DNA of 64,000 nucleotides from Burkholderiales bacterium (GTDB taxonomy: Bacteria > Pseudomonadota > Gammaproteobacteria > Burkholderiales > SHXO01), in the NCBI GenBank assembly GCA_020854105.1, contig JADZGB010000032.1, forward strand, positions 41,664 to 105,663. Reading direction: 5' to 3'. Position 1 is the first letter of the stretch, and every line of letters starts with the position of its first letter. Shown piece after piece: positions 1 to 7,168 of the stretch. The position numbers were made by a program, and so were the translations under genes. The notes beneath the pieces were generated by a model. The model did not search any database, had not been told where the DNA came from, and was given only the letters and a program-made list of their open reading frames with translations.

Positions 1-438
1 GAGCTGTTCCGGCGTCATCTTCTCGGCGAGCATGTCACGCCAGCGCACCAGGTAGTCCTCGCCGCCGCGGATGGCGACGGTGAGCCAGGCATAGGCCTGC
101 GGGAAATCCTTGTGCGCGCCCCAGCCCAGTTGCATGTGCGTCATCTTGAGCAGCCGCTCGCCGTTCCTGTCGCCCAGGGATGCGAGTTGCCGGGACAGAC
201 GCAGGGCGTCCGAGAAATCCCCGGTCTCGCGCGCGTGCTCGTAGGCCGTGCGGCCCTGGACGTAGATTGCCATCCGGTCGCCCGCGACTGCCATGCAGTC
301 GATGTAGGCATCGCCCGCGGGACAATCCGCCCGCACCGGTGCGTGCTGCGGCTCGGCGGCGAGCGCACGCGCCGCGCCGAAGGCACCGACAACCCAGAGT
401 GCCGCGAGCAGGGATCCCGCTCCATACACATGCTTCAT
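1..438 (-). CDS. Sel1-repeat-like exported protein, partial (C-terminus outside window)
   Basis: The frame opens with ATG at 438 and runs off the left edge without a stop, so 146 residues are visible. Residues 1 to about 27 form a likely signal peptide with a Leu/Ala/Val core. Two Cys follow in the early mature part. From about residue 85 the sequence has the Sel1/TPR-like helix pattern (GAHKDFPQAYAWLTVAIRGG, then a MTPEQ end), a family of binding scaffolds rather than enzymes. It lies 19 bp downstream of the NTF2-like gene on the same strand and may share its transcript. The Sel1 call rests on pattern recognition; the partner is unknown. Confidence 0.7.
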   Translation of the reverse strand, partial: MKHVYGAGSLLAALWVVGAFGAARALAAEPQHAPVRADCPAGDAYIDCMAVAGDRMAIYVQGRTAYEHARETGDFSDALRLSRQLASLGDRNGERLLKMTHMQLGWGAHKDFPQAYAWLTVAIRGGEDYLVRWRDMLAEKMTPEQL

Positions 439-457
439 GGCTCTTCTCCTCGGCACG

Positions 458-958
458 CTATTGCGCAGCCGCGCTCGCGCCTGGGCCGGTGCCGGCAACG
501 CGTGCGGTGTCGTAGTAGAACGCGATCGAGTCGAACTTGCCGCTCGAGGCGAGTTCCAGGATGACGACCATGTCGACCTTGACCGGTTCGCTGGAATTGC
601 GGCGCGTGCCGCTCCATTCGAACTCGACTGCGGCCGAACGGCCCATCACGATGACGCGCCGTGGCGTCCACTGCGTGTTGAACGCCGCGAACTCCTTCGC
701 GTAGTGTGCAGCGAAATCCTGCTTGCCCTGCTGCGTGCCCGCCGGGTCGCTGCGCTTGACGTCCTCGGTGAAGTACTTGATCCAGTCGGCCGGGTCGCCC
801 GCCTGCATCGCGCCATTGTATTCGCGGATGGCGGTGCGCACGATGCGCTCGACCTGCATCTCGACCGCCCCGGCGGCGCGCGCCTCGGGCGCACTACACA
901 GTGCAGCGATCAGGATCGCGCCGCACAGTGCAACGATGGACGCAACGCGCTCGGACAT
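458..958 (-). CDS. Exported NTF2-like (SnoaL/DUF4440-type) protein
   Basis: 166 residues. I chose the ATG at 958, not the upstream in-frame start at 1015, because GAGGAGGAG lies just before it and a clean signal peptide (about residues 1-28, ending EARA) begins there. The mature part has the NTF2-like cone fold pattern: an N-terminal helix with AIREYNGAMQAGDPADWIKY, then FTEDV, and a strand-rich C-terminal half with VKVDMVVILEL and FDSIAFYY. Members are small-ligand binding proteins or isomerase-like enzymes in the periplasm; nothing here fixes a substrate. Another exported protein of this fold is encoded at 40233-40706. Confidence 0.75.
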   Translation of the reverse strand: MSERVASIVALCGAILIAALCSAPEARAAGAVEMQVERIVRTAIREYNGAMQAGDPADWIKYFTEDVKRSDPAGTQQGKQDFAAHYAKEFAAFNTQWTPRRVIVMGRSAAVEFEWSGTRRNSSEPVKVDMVVILELASSGKFDSIAFYYDTARVAGTGPGASAAAQ

Positions 959-1036
959 CGATCCTCCTCCTCTGGTGTGCCGGCAATCGTGCACGGCCTG
1001 CAGGCACGGTATCACGCGTGCGGGTGCCGCTCAAGC

Positions 1037-1064
1037 GGCTAGTCCAGCACGGCTAGTCCAGCAC
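1037..1064. repeat. 14-bp perfect tandem duplication at a stop codon
   Basis: GGCTAGTCCAGCAC occurs twice head to tail (1037-1050 and 1051-1064). The right copy contains the stop codon and last residues of the LarC2-like gene; the left copy is a non-coding duplicate just downstream. It looks like a recent slippage event. Confidence 0.85.
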
Positions 1065-1541
1065 GAGAACCGCAGCGCCCGTGCTCGCGAGCGCCGCGCG
1101 TTCCACCTCCGCCCGCAGGGTGCGAAGCGCGCGCGCGTGTCCCGCAGCCGCGAGCCGTTCCTGCAAACGCACCAGATCGTCGTGCTCGGCCTTGACCGCG
1201 AGCAGCCGCTCCCCCTTGCGGACGTACTTGCAGCGCACCACGTGCTCGATCGTGCCCGCGACCACGCGGCGTTCCTCCAGGCGTATGTCGAAGTGCCGGT
1301 GGCTCGCCTGCAGGATGCGGTATCCCCACACGCCCAGCTCGGTGCCGAGCAGCAGGGCGACGTCGTCCTCGCGCTCGGTCGGAAGATCGATCAGGCACAC
1401 GTGTCCGGGCCGTCCCTTCTTGGTGGACGACGAGAGGATCTGCACGTTGCGTGCGCCGGCCGCGAGGATCTGCTGCGTCGCGTGCTGCAGCGTCTCGCCG
1501 GTGGCATCGTCCACCTGCACGAGCAGCAGCAGCTCGCTCAT
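1053..1541 (-). CDS. Stand-alone LarC C-terminal (LarC2/DUF111)-like protein
   Basis: 162 residues. LarC inserts nickel into the pincer nucleotide cofactor of lactate racemase; its C-terminal half (LarC2) binds CTP. This protein is collinear with LarC2 alone: VQVDDATGE (about 8-16), a helix, then STKKGRPGH (39-47, matching the family's MKK-x-RP motif), LLLGTELGVWGYR (63-75, matching ETTTLGVR), a basic C-terminal strand region, and the AVKAEHDDLVRLQE helix. The N-terminal LarC1 part is missing and no larA, larB or larE gene is in the window. The ATG overlaps the stop of the 598-residue gene (ATGA, 1538-1541), so the two are probably translated together. The family link is strong; a role in nickel chemistry here is inference. 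Confidence 0.7.
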   Translation of the reverse strand: MSELLLLVQVDDATGETLQHATQQILAAGARNVQILSSSTKKGRPGHVCLIDLPTEREDDVALLLGTELGVWGYRILQASHRHFDIRLEERRVVAGTIEHVVRCKYVRKGERLLAVKAEHDDLVRLQERLAAAGHARALRTLRAEVERAALASTGAAVLVLD

Positions 1542-3334
1542 TCTCCGCCCCCGGGGGGTGGAGCGGTCGCTGCCATGGCACGCAGTGCGATCGTGGCGGC
1601 ACCCTCCGCACGCGCCTTGCCGCCGGGAATGCCGGCGCTGAGGTAGGCGGCCGCCTCGGCGATCTCGGCCGCCTCGGCCGGCGCGTGCAGGCCGAGTGCG
1701 GCGGCCATCGCCGCGGGCACGGTGACGTTGACGATGCTGTTGGCGGCGACCAGCACCTCGCCCACCATCGGGGCGACGATGGGTGCGATGGCGCTCAGTT
1801 CCGGCGCCTCGCCGCGCGCCATCCTGGGCGCGAGCTCGTGCACGAAGCCGTTCAGCGCTTGGCGCGTGCCGTCGATCACGATCTCGACGTCGATCGAGGG
1901 ATCGAACACGAACCACTTGCGCGCCATCTTGCTGTCGCGCCGCGCTGCGGCGGCGATGCGCGTGATGCGCATACGGATCTCCTGGCCTGTACTGCGCGAC
2001 AGATGCGCACTCGCGCGCTGCTCGATCGTGCGCTGGCGTTCCTCGTCCAGCCTGCGCACGACCTCGGCCAGCGCGGTACCGGCACTGAGCTGCTCGTAGG
2101 CGAATGCCGCGCGCCGGTACAAGGCGTCCACGCGGTGCGGCTCGGAGGCGAGCACGAGCGTGTCGGTGACCGGTCCGCGGCGGATCTGGGTTGCCTTGCG
2201 CGCCACGGTGTTCATCGACAGCAGGGTCGTGTCCGGATCGAGCGAGCGCGCCGCGCGCTCCCCGGCAAGGCGTGCCGCGACGTCTCCGGTCCTCGCGTTT
2301 TCCTGCAGCAGGGCGTGGAATGCCGCGACCGCGTCCGCGCACAGATGGCCCAGCGGCGGATCGGTCATGCGATGGAACTCCTCGAACACCTGCACCACCT
2401 CGTTCAGCGCCATCATGCCGATCACGGTGGGACCGCCGATGTCCTTGAGGATGAGACCGAGGTCGCCGAGCAGCTTGCCCGTGGCGATCGCGCTCCCGGT
2501 GAGCCGGAAGTGCAGTTCGGGCGGCAGCCCCGCGGCGGCGGCGGCACTGCTGCCGGCGACGAAGGCGCTGGTGACCTTGCCGTAGGGTCCGTACTGCTCT
2601 GCCACGTCGGCGTCGGGATGGATGATCTCGAGGATGGCGGCCGCACCGAACAGTGCCGCGCTGAACGGATGGGGCAGGATGCCGGCGCCAGCGAACGCAT
2701 CCAGCATCGCCTGGGTGCCGATGTGTGCACCTCGCTGCGCCATGGCAGGGAAGACGATGTCCTCACCCAGGGTGCTGTGGCCGAACAGCGGACCGGCGGC
2801 GATGCCGGGCGGCACCTTTCGTCCGTCGATCGGGCTCAGCGTGCCGGCCAGCATCGCCTGGTTGATGGCGAGCACGGCCGGGAAGCCGGAGATCTTGTTG
2901 TTCATCTTGCCGGTCGGGATTGCCGCCACGCCGCAGCGATCCACGCCGGCGATCATGCGGGCGGTCGCACCCAGCTTGCGGTTGCCGGCCGGAATGCCGA
3001 CCTGGGCCTGTGCACCGGCAAGGTAGAGCAGCACGGCCGACAGCAGGGCCGCGTTCGCGGCATCCGCTCCCGCATCGCGCGCGGCGCGGATCGCCTTGGC
3101 CAGCAGATCGTCCACCGGTTGGTGCTTCGCGTTGGCAAACTTCACCTCGACCTCGGCGCCGCCCAGAATCTCGCGCGCCAGCACGTCGACGATGGCGATC
3201 ACCGGCAGGTTGAGCATGCCGTGGCCGCCGGTCAACGCCTCGATGCGGTCGTTGGTCAGCCAGTCGATGTTCGCGGTCGCACCAGCGACCGCGGCAAGGA
3301 TGGCCTTGTCCCGCGATGCCCTCGGATCTGCCAC
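1538..3334 (-). CDS. Unrecognised 598-residue protein coupled to a LarC2-like protein
   Basis: I do not recognise this family. It starts at GTG 3334 (GGGAG nine bases upstream) and ends inside the ATGA overlap with the LarC2-like gene. It is rich in Ala and Gly, with no signal peptide, and hydrophobic stretches look like buried helices rather than clear membrane spans. Notable glycine-rich stretches are TGGHGMLNLP (about 35-44), GIPAGNRKLGA (113-123), IPTGKMNNKISGFPA (139-153), GPLFGHSTLGEDIVFP (181-196) and GSAIATGKLLGDLG (280-293), which look like ligand or cofactor loops. A second, smaller domain seems to begin near residue 465 (KWFVFDPSIDVEIVIDG). A 9-bp palindrome lies just upstream of the start. 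Its tight pairing with a LarC2 homologue suggests work on a nucleotide-type or metal cofactor, but that is inference only. Confidence 0.85.
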   Translation of the reverse strand: MADPRASRDKAILAAVAGATANIDWLTNDRIEALTGGHGMLNLPVIAIVDVLAREILGGAEVEVKFANAKHQPVDDLLAKAIRAARDAGADAANAALLSAVLLYLAGAQAQVGIPAGNRKLGATARMIAGVDRCGVAAIPTGKMNNKISGFPAVLAINQAMLAGTLSPIDGRKVPPGIAAGPLFGHSTLGEDIVFPAMAQRGAHIGTQAMLDAFAGAGILPHPFSAALFGAAAILEIIHPDADVAEQYGPYGKVTSAFVAGSSAAAAAGLPPELHFRLTGSAIATGKLLGDLGLILKDIGGPTVIGMMALNEVVQVFEEFHRMTDPPLGHLCADAVAAFHALLQENARTGDVAARLAGERAARSLDPDTTLLSMNTVARKATQIRRGPVTDTLVLASEPHRVDALYRRAAFAYEQLSAGTALAEVVRRLDEERQRTIEQRASAHLSRSTGQEIRMRITRIAAAARRDSKMARKWFVFDPSIDVEIVIDGTRQALNGFVHELAPRMARGEAPELSAIAPIVAPMVGEVLVAANSIVNVTVPAAMAAALGLHAPAEAAEIAEAAAYLSAGIPGGKARAEGAATIALRAMAATAPPPGGGE

Positions 3335-3349
3335 GCCGCCACTCCCGTC

Positions 3350-3370
3350 GTCAGGCCGGAACGGCCTGAC
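3350..3370. promoter_or_regulatory. Perfect 9-bp inverted repeat upstream of the 598-residue gene
   Basis: GTCAGGCCG, GAA, CGGCCTGAC form a perfect hairpin or dyad ending 16 bp before the GTG start at 3334. There is no T-run on either side, so it is not an intrinsic terminator. It could be an operator or a 5'-leader hairpin acting on translation. Confidence 0.5.
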
Positions 3371-3467
3371 CCGATTGTATGCGCGAATGCGCGACGCCCG
3401 GCACGCTTGCCGGCGGCGGGGAGCAAAGGGGAGTGGGGCAGGCGGCGGCGGTGCGCCGCGTGTGTGC

Positions 3468-3629
3468 TCAGCGCCGCTGGAGGCGGTGCAGCAACTGGTC
3501 GGCGAGCTGACGCAGGCGGCCCGGGGCGGGGACCGGCCGGTGCCCGTGAGCGTGGGAAGGCAATTGCCGCGCGGAGTAGTTCATGAATCCATAGCCGCCG
3601 AAAACGCTTCCCTGTGTCTCGTACTTCAT
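3468..3629 (-). CDS. Possible small protein, 53 residues
   Basis: An ATG at 3629 is preceded by AGGAG at a good distance (AGGAGCGGAAA before ATG). The peptide begins MKYETQGSVFGGYGFMNYSA and ends in a basic, Leu/Arg/Gln-rich helix (LRQLADQLLHRLQRR). It has no signal peptide and no family I know. It lies alone in the 416-bp space between the 598-residue gene and the M20 gene, and is divergent from the latter. The good ribosome site and ordinary N-terminus favour a real gene; the GC-rich background, where chance frames are common, argues for caution. Confidence 0.45.
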   Translation of the reverse strand: MKYETQGSVFGGYGFMNYSARQLPSHAHGHRPVPAPGRLRQLADQLLHRLQRR

Positions 3630-3750
3630 TTTCCGCTCCTGCCGGGTTACCGCGGACGCCCGAGCATTCCTCGTGCCAGGTGTCTTTACCACGGCCCGTT
3701 CCCAGGGGTATAAGCGGCAGACCGAACCCGGTTCACGAGGAGGACGTGCG

Positions 3751-5049
3751 ATGAAGCAGGTGATTCTGACGGCAGCAGCGCTGGCGACGTTGCTGCCCGT
3801 GCCGGCCGTGCGCGCTGCGGACGTCGATCGGCTGGCAGCCGAAATCGAGCCGAAGGTGATCGTGTGGCGGCGCGACATCCACCAGCATCCGGAGCTTGGC
3901 AACCGCGAGCTGCGCACCGCCGCGGTGATCGCGAAACATCTGCGCGAACTGGGACTTCCGGTGCAGACAGGGGTTGCACACACGGGCGTGGTGGCCGTGC
4001 TGCGCGGCGGAAAACCGGGTCCTGTCGTGGCCCTGCGGGCGGACATGGACGCGCTGCCGGTCACCGAGGAAGTGGACCTTCCGTTTGCCTCGAAGGTGCG
4101 CACACAGTGGGCGGGCAAGGAGACCGGCGTGATGCACGCCTGCGGCCATGACACCCACGTCGCGATCCTGATGGGCGTGGCGGAGGTGCTGACGCGCATG
4201 CGCAGCCACGTGCCGGGGACGGTCAAGTTCATCTTCCAGCCGGCCGAGGAAGGTCCGCCGCCCGGCGAGAGGGGCGGAGCCGCGCTGATGATCGAGGAGG
4301 GTGTGATGGATGCCGAGCCCAGGCCCGAGGCGATCTTCGGCCTGCACACCGCCGCCATTCACGAGGCCGGCACCATTGCCTACCGTTCCGGTGCCACGAT
4401 GGCGGCGGCGGACGTGCTGCGCATCACCGTGACCGGCCGGCAGACACACGGCTCCGCGCCCTGGGGCGGGGTCGATCCGATCGTCGTCGCCTCGCAGATC
4501 GTGCTCGGCCTGCAGACCATCGTCAGCCGGCAGGTCAACATCCCCAGGGAGCCGGCGGTGATCAGCATTGGCGGCATCGACGGCGGCAACCGCTTCAACA
4601 TCATTCCGGACAAGGTCGAGATGGTCGGCACCGTGCGCACGTTCGACGAAGCGCTGCGCGACGACGTCCACCGGCGCATCCGGCTCACCGCCGAGAACAT
4701 CGCCGAGGCATCGGGCGCCACCGCACAGGTCGTCATCGACAAGCCGTATGCAGTCACGGTGAACGATCCGAAGCTGACCGAGCGGATGCTGCCCACGCTC
4801 GAGCGGGTGGCGGGCAAGACCAACGTCATCGTGCGCGACCGGCTCATGGGTTCGGAGGACTTCTCCTTCTTCGCGCAACGGGTGCCGGGGCTGTTCGTCT
4901 TCCTCGGCGGCGCTCCGAAGGGGGCCGACCTGGGCAAGGTGGCGTACAACCACTCGCCGAAGTTCTACGTGGACGAGTCCGCGCTGCTGCTGGGGGTGCG
5001 CACGCTCACGCACCTGGCGCTGGACTACATGAACGGGGCGGGGAAGTGA
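3751..5049 (+). CDS. Exported M20-family amidohydrolase (hippurate hydrolase/amidase type)
   Basis: 432 residues from ATG 3751, which has CACGAGGAGG upstream and opens a signal peptide (about 1-22, ending VRA). An upstream in-frame start at 3673 lacks this. Family features in order: HQHPELGNRE, the metal motif DMDALP, HACGHDTHVA with the Cys/His ligands typical of M20D enzymes, FQPAEEGPPP (catalytic Glu pair), a dimerisation domain with GRQTHGSAPW, and GSEDFSFF plus YNHSPKFYVDE near the end. Such enzymes hydrolyse N-acyl amino acids or related amides; the substrate cannot be read from sequence, and export points to a periplasmic scavenging role. A TATAAG hexamer at 3709-3714 is a possible -10 box. 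Confidence 0.9.
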   Translation: MKQVILTAAALATLLPVPAVRAADVDRLAAEIEPKVIVWRRDIHQHPELGNRELRTAAVIAKHLRELGLPVQTGVAHTGVVAVLRGGKPGPVVALRADMDALPVTEEVDLPFASKVRTQWAGKETGVMHACGHDTHVAILMGVAEVLTRMRSHVPGTVKFIFQPAEEGPPPGERGGAALMIEEGVMDAEPRPEAIFGLHTAAIHEAGTIAYRSGATMAAADVLRITVTGRQTHGSAPWGGVDPIVVASQIVLGLQTIVSRQVNIPREPAVISIGGIDGGNRFNIIPDKVEMVGTVRTFDEALRDDVHRRIRLTAENIAEASGATAQVVIDKPYAVTVNDPKLTERMLPTLERVAGKTNVIVRDRLMGSEDFSFFAQRVPGLFVFLGGAPKGADLGKVAYNHSPKFYVDESALLLGVRTLTHLALDYMNGAGK

Positions 5050-5079
5050 GAGCGCCGGTGAGATGCCTTGCCTGTCGTG

Positions 5080-5174
5080 CTGGATCCCGGCCCCGGATCA
5101 AAGCATTCCGGGGCAGGCTTTCACGCGCCGGGATGACGGCGGATCCGTCATGCCGGCGAACGCCGGCATCCAGC
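5080..5174. repeat. Dispersed palindromic repeat, copy 1 (GTCATCCCGG family)
   Basis: The element has two parts. A block of about 60 bp (5080-5139) begins CTGGATCCCGGCCCCGGATC and ends GGGATGACGG, with CATTCCGGGGCAGGCTTTCA in the middle; a palindromic block (5146-5174) reads CGTCATGCCGGCG then AACGCCGGCATCCAG. The first block recurs nearly unchanged at 40775-40834 and, reversed, at 51695-51753. It fills the space between the convergent M20 and VanZ-like genes, as expected for REP-type elements. Confidence 0.8.
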
Positions 5175-5194
5175 GAAACCGATCAGGCCGTACG

Positions 5195-5578
5195 CTAGGA
5201 GGCCGCGCGCACCACGCGTTGCCCGAGCGCGAGCAGGTCCGGCCCTCTGGGCGGGGCTGCCCACCAGCCGAGCGCGATGCCCGCCAGATCCGCGACCATG
5301 TCGGCCCGCGAGAACTCGCGCGCCCCGCCCCAGTCCTGCGCGAACTCGATCCCCACACCGAGCGCCAGAAGCCCCAGGGCGGTCGCGGCACGGCCTGGCC
5401 GCGTCCTTCTCAGCTGCGCGAACCACACCATGAGCAGCGCGTAGGCGAGCGCGTGCCCGATCTTGTCAGCGTGCGCAAAGCCGCCCATTTGCGGCGGACT
5501 GGGCGTCAGGGACAGCCAGAGCAGGAACGCGATGCCTGCCCAGCCGATCAGCTCCCAGGCGGTGCGCAGGCCGGCCAT
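5195..5578 (-). CDS. VanZ-like membrane protein
   Basis: 127 residues with about four membrane segments: WELIGWAGIAFLLWLSL (about 8-24), ALAYALLMVWFAQL, TALGLLALGVGIEFAQ and MVADLAGIALGWWAA. The pattern DKIGHALAYALL, then GIEFAQDW, then FSRADMVADLAGIALG matches the VanZ-like family (conserved D-K-x-x-H, E-x-x-Q, D-x-x-A-N/D). VanZ gives low-level teicoplanin resistance in enterococci, but most bacterial relatives have no known function. The last gene of a minus-strand run; it starts 4 bp after the GST stop, so it is probably co-transcribed with nudC and the GST gene. Confidence 0.8.
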   Translation of the reverse strand: MAGLRTAWELIGWAGIAFLLWLSLTPSPPQMGGFAHADKIGHALAYALLMVWFAQLRRTRPGRAATALGLLALGVGIEFAQDWGGAREFSRADMVADLAGIALGWWAAPPRGPDLLALGQRVVRAAS

Positions 5579-5582
5579 GGCA

Positions 5583-6209
5583 TCAGGTGAGCGGCAGCAT
5601 CACGCTGCTCTGGTATGCCGGGCGCTGGCGCAGCAGCTGGAACCAGCGCTGCAGATGAGGCAGTTCGGAGCGCTGGATGGGAAGCGTGAACCACCGCCAC
5701 ACGCCGCAACCCACCGGGATGTCGCCCATGGTGAGGGAATCGCCGGCGACGTAGGCGTGATTCCTCAGGTGATCGTCCAGATAGACGAGGACCTCGGCGC
5801 TGCGCGCGCGCGACTCCTCGAGCAGCTTCGCGTCGCGCTGATCCACGGACGTGCGGATCAGGCCCCAGAACAGCGGCCGCAACGACGGCCACAGCGTGCT
5901 GTTGTGCCAGTCCATCCACTTGTCGGCTTCGGCGCGCACGACCAGATTCTGCGGCCAGAGCGTGCCGGCGCCGTGCCTGGCGCACAGGTAGCGCACGATG
6001 GCGTTCGATTCCCACAGGACGAACCCGCTGTCCTCGATCGTGGGCACCAGGCCATTGGGATTGAGCGCGCGATACTGCGGCGTGTTCACCTCTCCGAACT
6101 CGCCGCCGGCGTCGATGCGCTCGTACGGCAGCCCCATCTCGGCACAGGCCCACAGGACCTTCTGCACGTTGACCGAGTTGGTGCGTCCCCAGATCTTCAG
6201 CATGCTCAT
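5583..6209 (-). CDS. Glutathione S-transferase family protein
   Basis: 208 residues. The N-terminal thioredoxin-like domain (about 1-80) contains WGRTNSVNVQKVLWACAE (candidate catalytic Ser/Asn near residue 10-12), the NPNGLVPTIED loop with the cis-Pro, and WESNAIVRYL (E-S pair binding the glutathione gamma-glutamyl group). The C-terminal all-helical domain runs from about 90, with VAGDSLTMGDIPVG carrying the N-capping box/hydrophobic staple Asp typical of GSTs. Start at ATG 6209 after GAGGGGAGG; the ATG two codons later (6203) is equally spaced for ribosome binding. It lies 32 bp after nudC. gshA and gshB, which make its likely thiol substrate, are 8 kb away. The electrophile substrate is unknown. 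Confidence 0.88.
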   Translation of the reverse strand: MSMLKIWGRTNSVNVQKVLWACAEMGLPYERIDAGGEFGEVNTPQYRALNPNGLVPTIEDSGFVLWESNAIVRYLCARHGAGTLWPQNLVVRAEADKWMDWHNSTLWPSLRPLFWGLIRTSVDQRDAKLLEESRARSAEVLVYLDDHLRNHAYVAGDSLTMGDIPVGCGVWRWFTLPIQRSELPHLQRWFQLLRQRPAYQSSVMLPLT

Positions 6210-6241
6210 CCTCCCCTCGGGCTGCATGACCTCCGGTTGGC

Positions 6242-7072
6242 CTATCCGCCGGCTCGCATCTGCGCGATGGTCGCATCGATGAGGCGGCGGGCGATGCTGA
6301 TCGGATTGGGCAGCACCGGCAAGGCGTCGAGCCTGAACCAGCCTGCAGCTTCGATCTCGCCCGGCTGCGGCGTGAGTTCGCCGCCGGCGTAGTCGCAGTT
6401 GAAGGCGATCATCAGCGAATGCGGGAACGGCCAGGGCTGGCTCGAGAAATAGCGAAGGTTGGCGACGTCCACGCCGACCTCCTCCTTCACTTCGCGCTGC
6501 ATGCACTGCTCGAGGCTCTCCCCTGGTTCGACGAAGCCGGCGAGCGCGCTGTGCATGCCGGGCGGGAAGTGCGGCGAGCGCGCCAGCAGCAGCTCGTCTT
6601 CGCGCCGCACCAGCGCCATCACCGCCGGGGCCAGCCGCGGGTAGTGCGTCTGTGCACAGGCCGGACACTGGCGTGCGCGCTCGCCTTGCTTGACTCGTGT
6701 CGGTGTGCCGCAACGGCCGCAGTACTGGTGCGAGCGGTCCCAGTCGACGATCTGCACCGCACGCCCGGCCAGTGCGAACAGGGCGTCGTCCACCAGCCCG
6801 AACAGGCCGCGCAGCCCGCTCCAGGTCCAGCCCTCGGGGAGCGCCGCGTCCGTGTCGATCTCGCAGGCGAAGCAGTGCGTGTCACCCAGCATCCCGAGAT
6901 ACTGCTCGCGCACCGGCGCGAGTCCCAGCTCGCGCGGATGCGCGAGCGTGGGCATGGCGGCAGCGCTGCCCTCGTGCCGGATGAGGATCTGGACGCCGTG
7001 GAAGGCAAACCACAGGGCGGGGCGGTCGATGCCACCGGGTGGTGTGACCAGAGGAACGAAGAGCCTGCTCAT
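6242..7072 (-). CDS. nudC: NAD(H) pyrophosphatase / NAD-RNA decapping Nudix enzyme NudC
   Basis: 276 residues, near the family length. NudC hydrolyses NADH to NMNH and AMP and removes NAD caps from RNA. Visible features: an N-terminal domain (1-110), a zinc ribbon with YCGRCGTPT and RQCPACAQTHYPR (about 117-147), the Nudix domain with GFVEPGESLEQCMQREVKEE (the G-x5-E-x7-R-E-x2-E-E core), and the NADH-specificity motif SQPWPFPHSLM directly after it. The last motif separates NudC from other Nudix enzymes. It is first in a short minus-strand run with GST and VanZ-like genes and about 100 bp downstream of lpdA. Confidence 0.95.
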   Translation of the reverse strand: MSRLFVPLVTPPGGIDRPALWFAFHGVQILIRHEGSAAAMPTLAHPRELGLAPVREQYLGMLGDTHCFACEIDTDAALPEGWTWSGLRGLFGLVDDALFALAGRAVQIVDWDRSHQYCGRCGTPTRVKQGERARQCPACAQTHYPRLAPAVMALVRREDELLLARSPHFPPGMHSALAGFVEPGESLEQCMQREVKEEVGVDVANLRYFSSQPWPFPHSLMIAFNCDYAGGELTPQPGEIEAAGWFRLDALPVLPNPISIARRLIDATIAQMRAGG

Positions 7073-7097
7073 GCGTGCACTCCTGCGCCGTCATCCC

Positions 7098-7120
7098 GGG
7101 GCGCGGCCGGGGCCGCGCCC
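7098..7120. repeat. GC-only hairpin between lpdA and nudC
   Basis: GGGCGCGGC and GCCGCGCCC form a 9-bp perfect stem with a 4-base loop. It is preceded by GTCATCCC, like the dispersed repeats of this window, so it may be a worn copy. No T-tract follows on the minus strand, so a termination role is unsupported. Confidence 0.5.
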
Positions 7121-7168
7121 GGCCGGCGTTCACGTTGCACCGGACCTGGCCTGTGTGCATGGGCGGGC

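Noticed and set aside
7098..7120. Terminator between lpdA and nudC
   Set aside because: Stem is pure GC with no T-tract on the minus strand.
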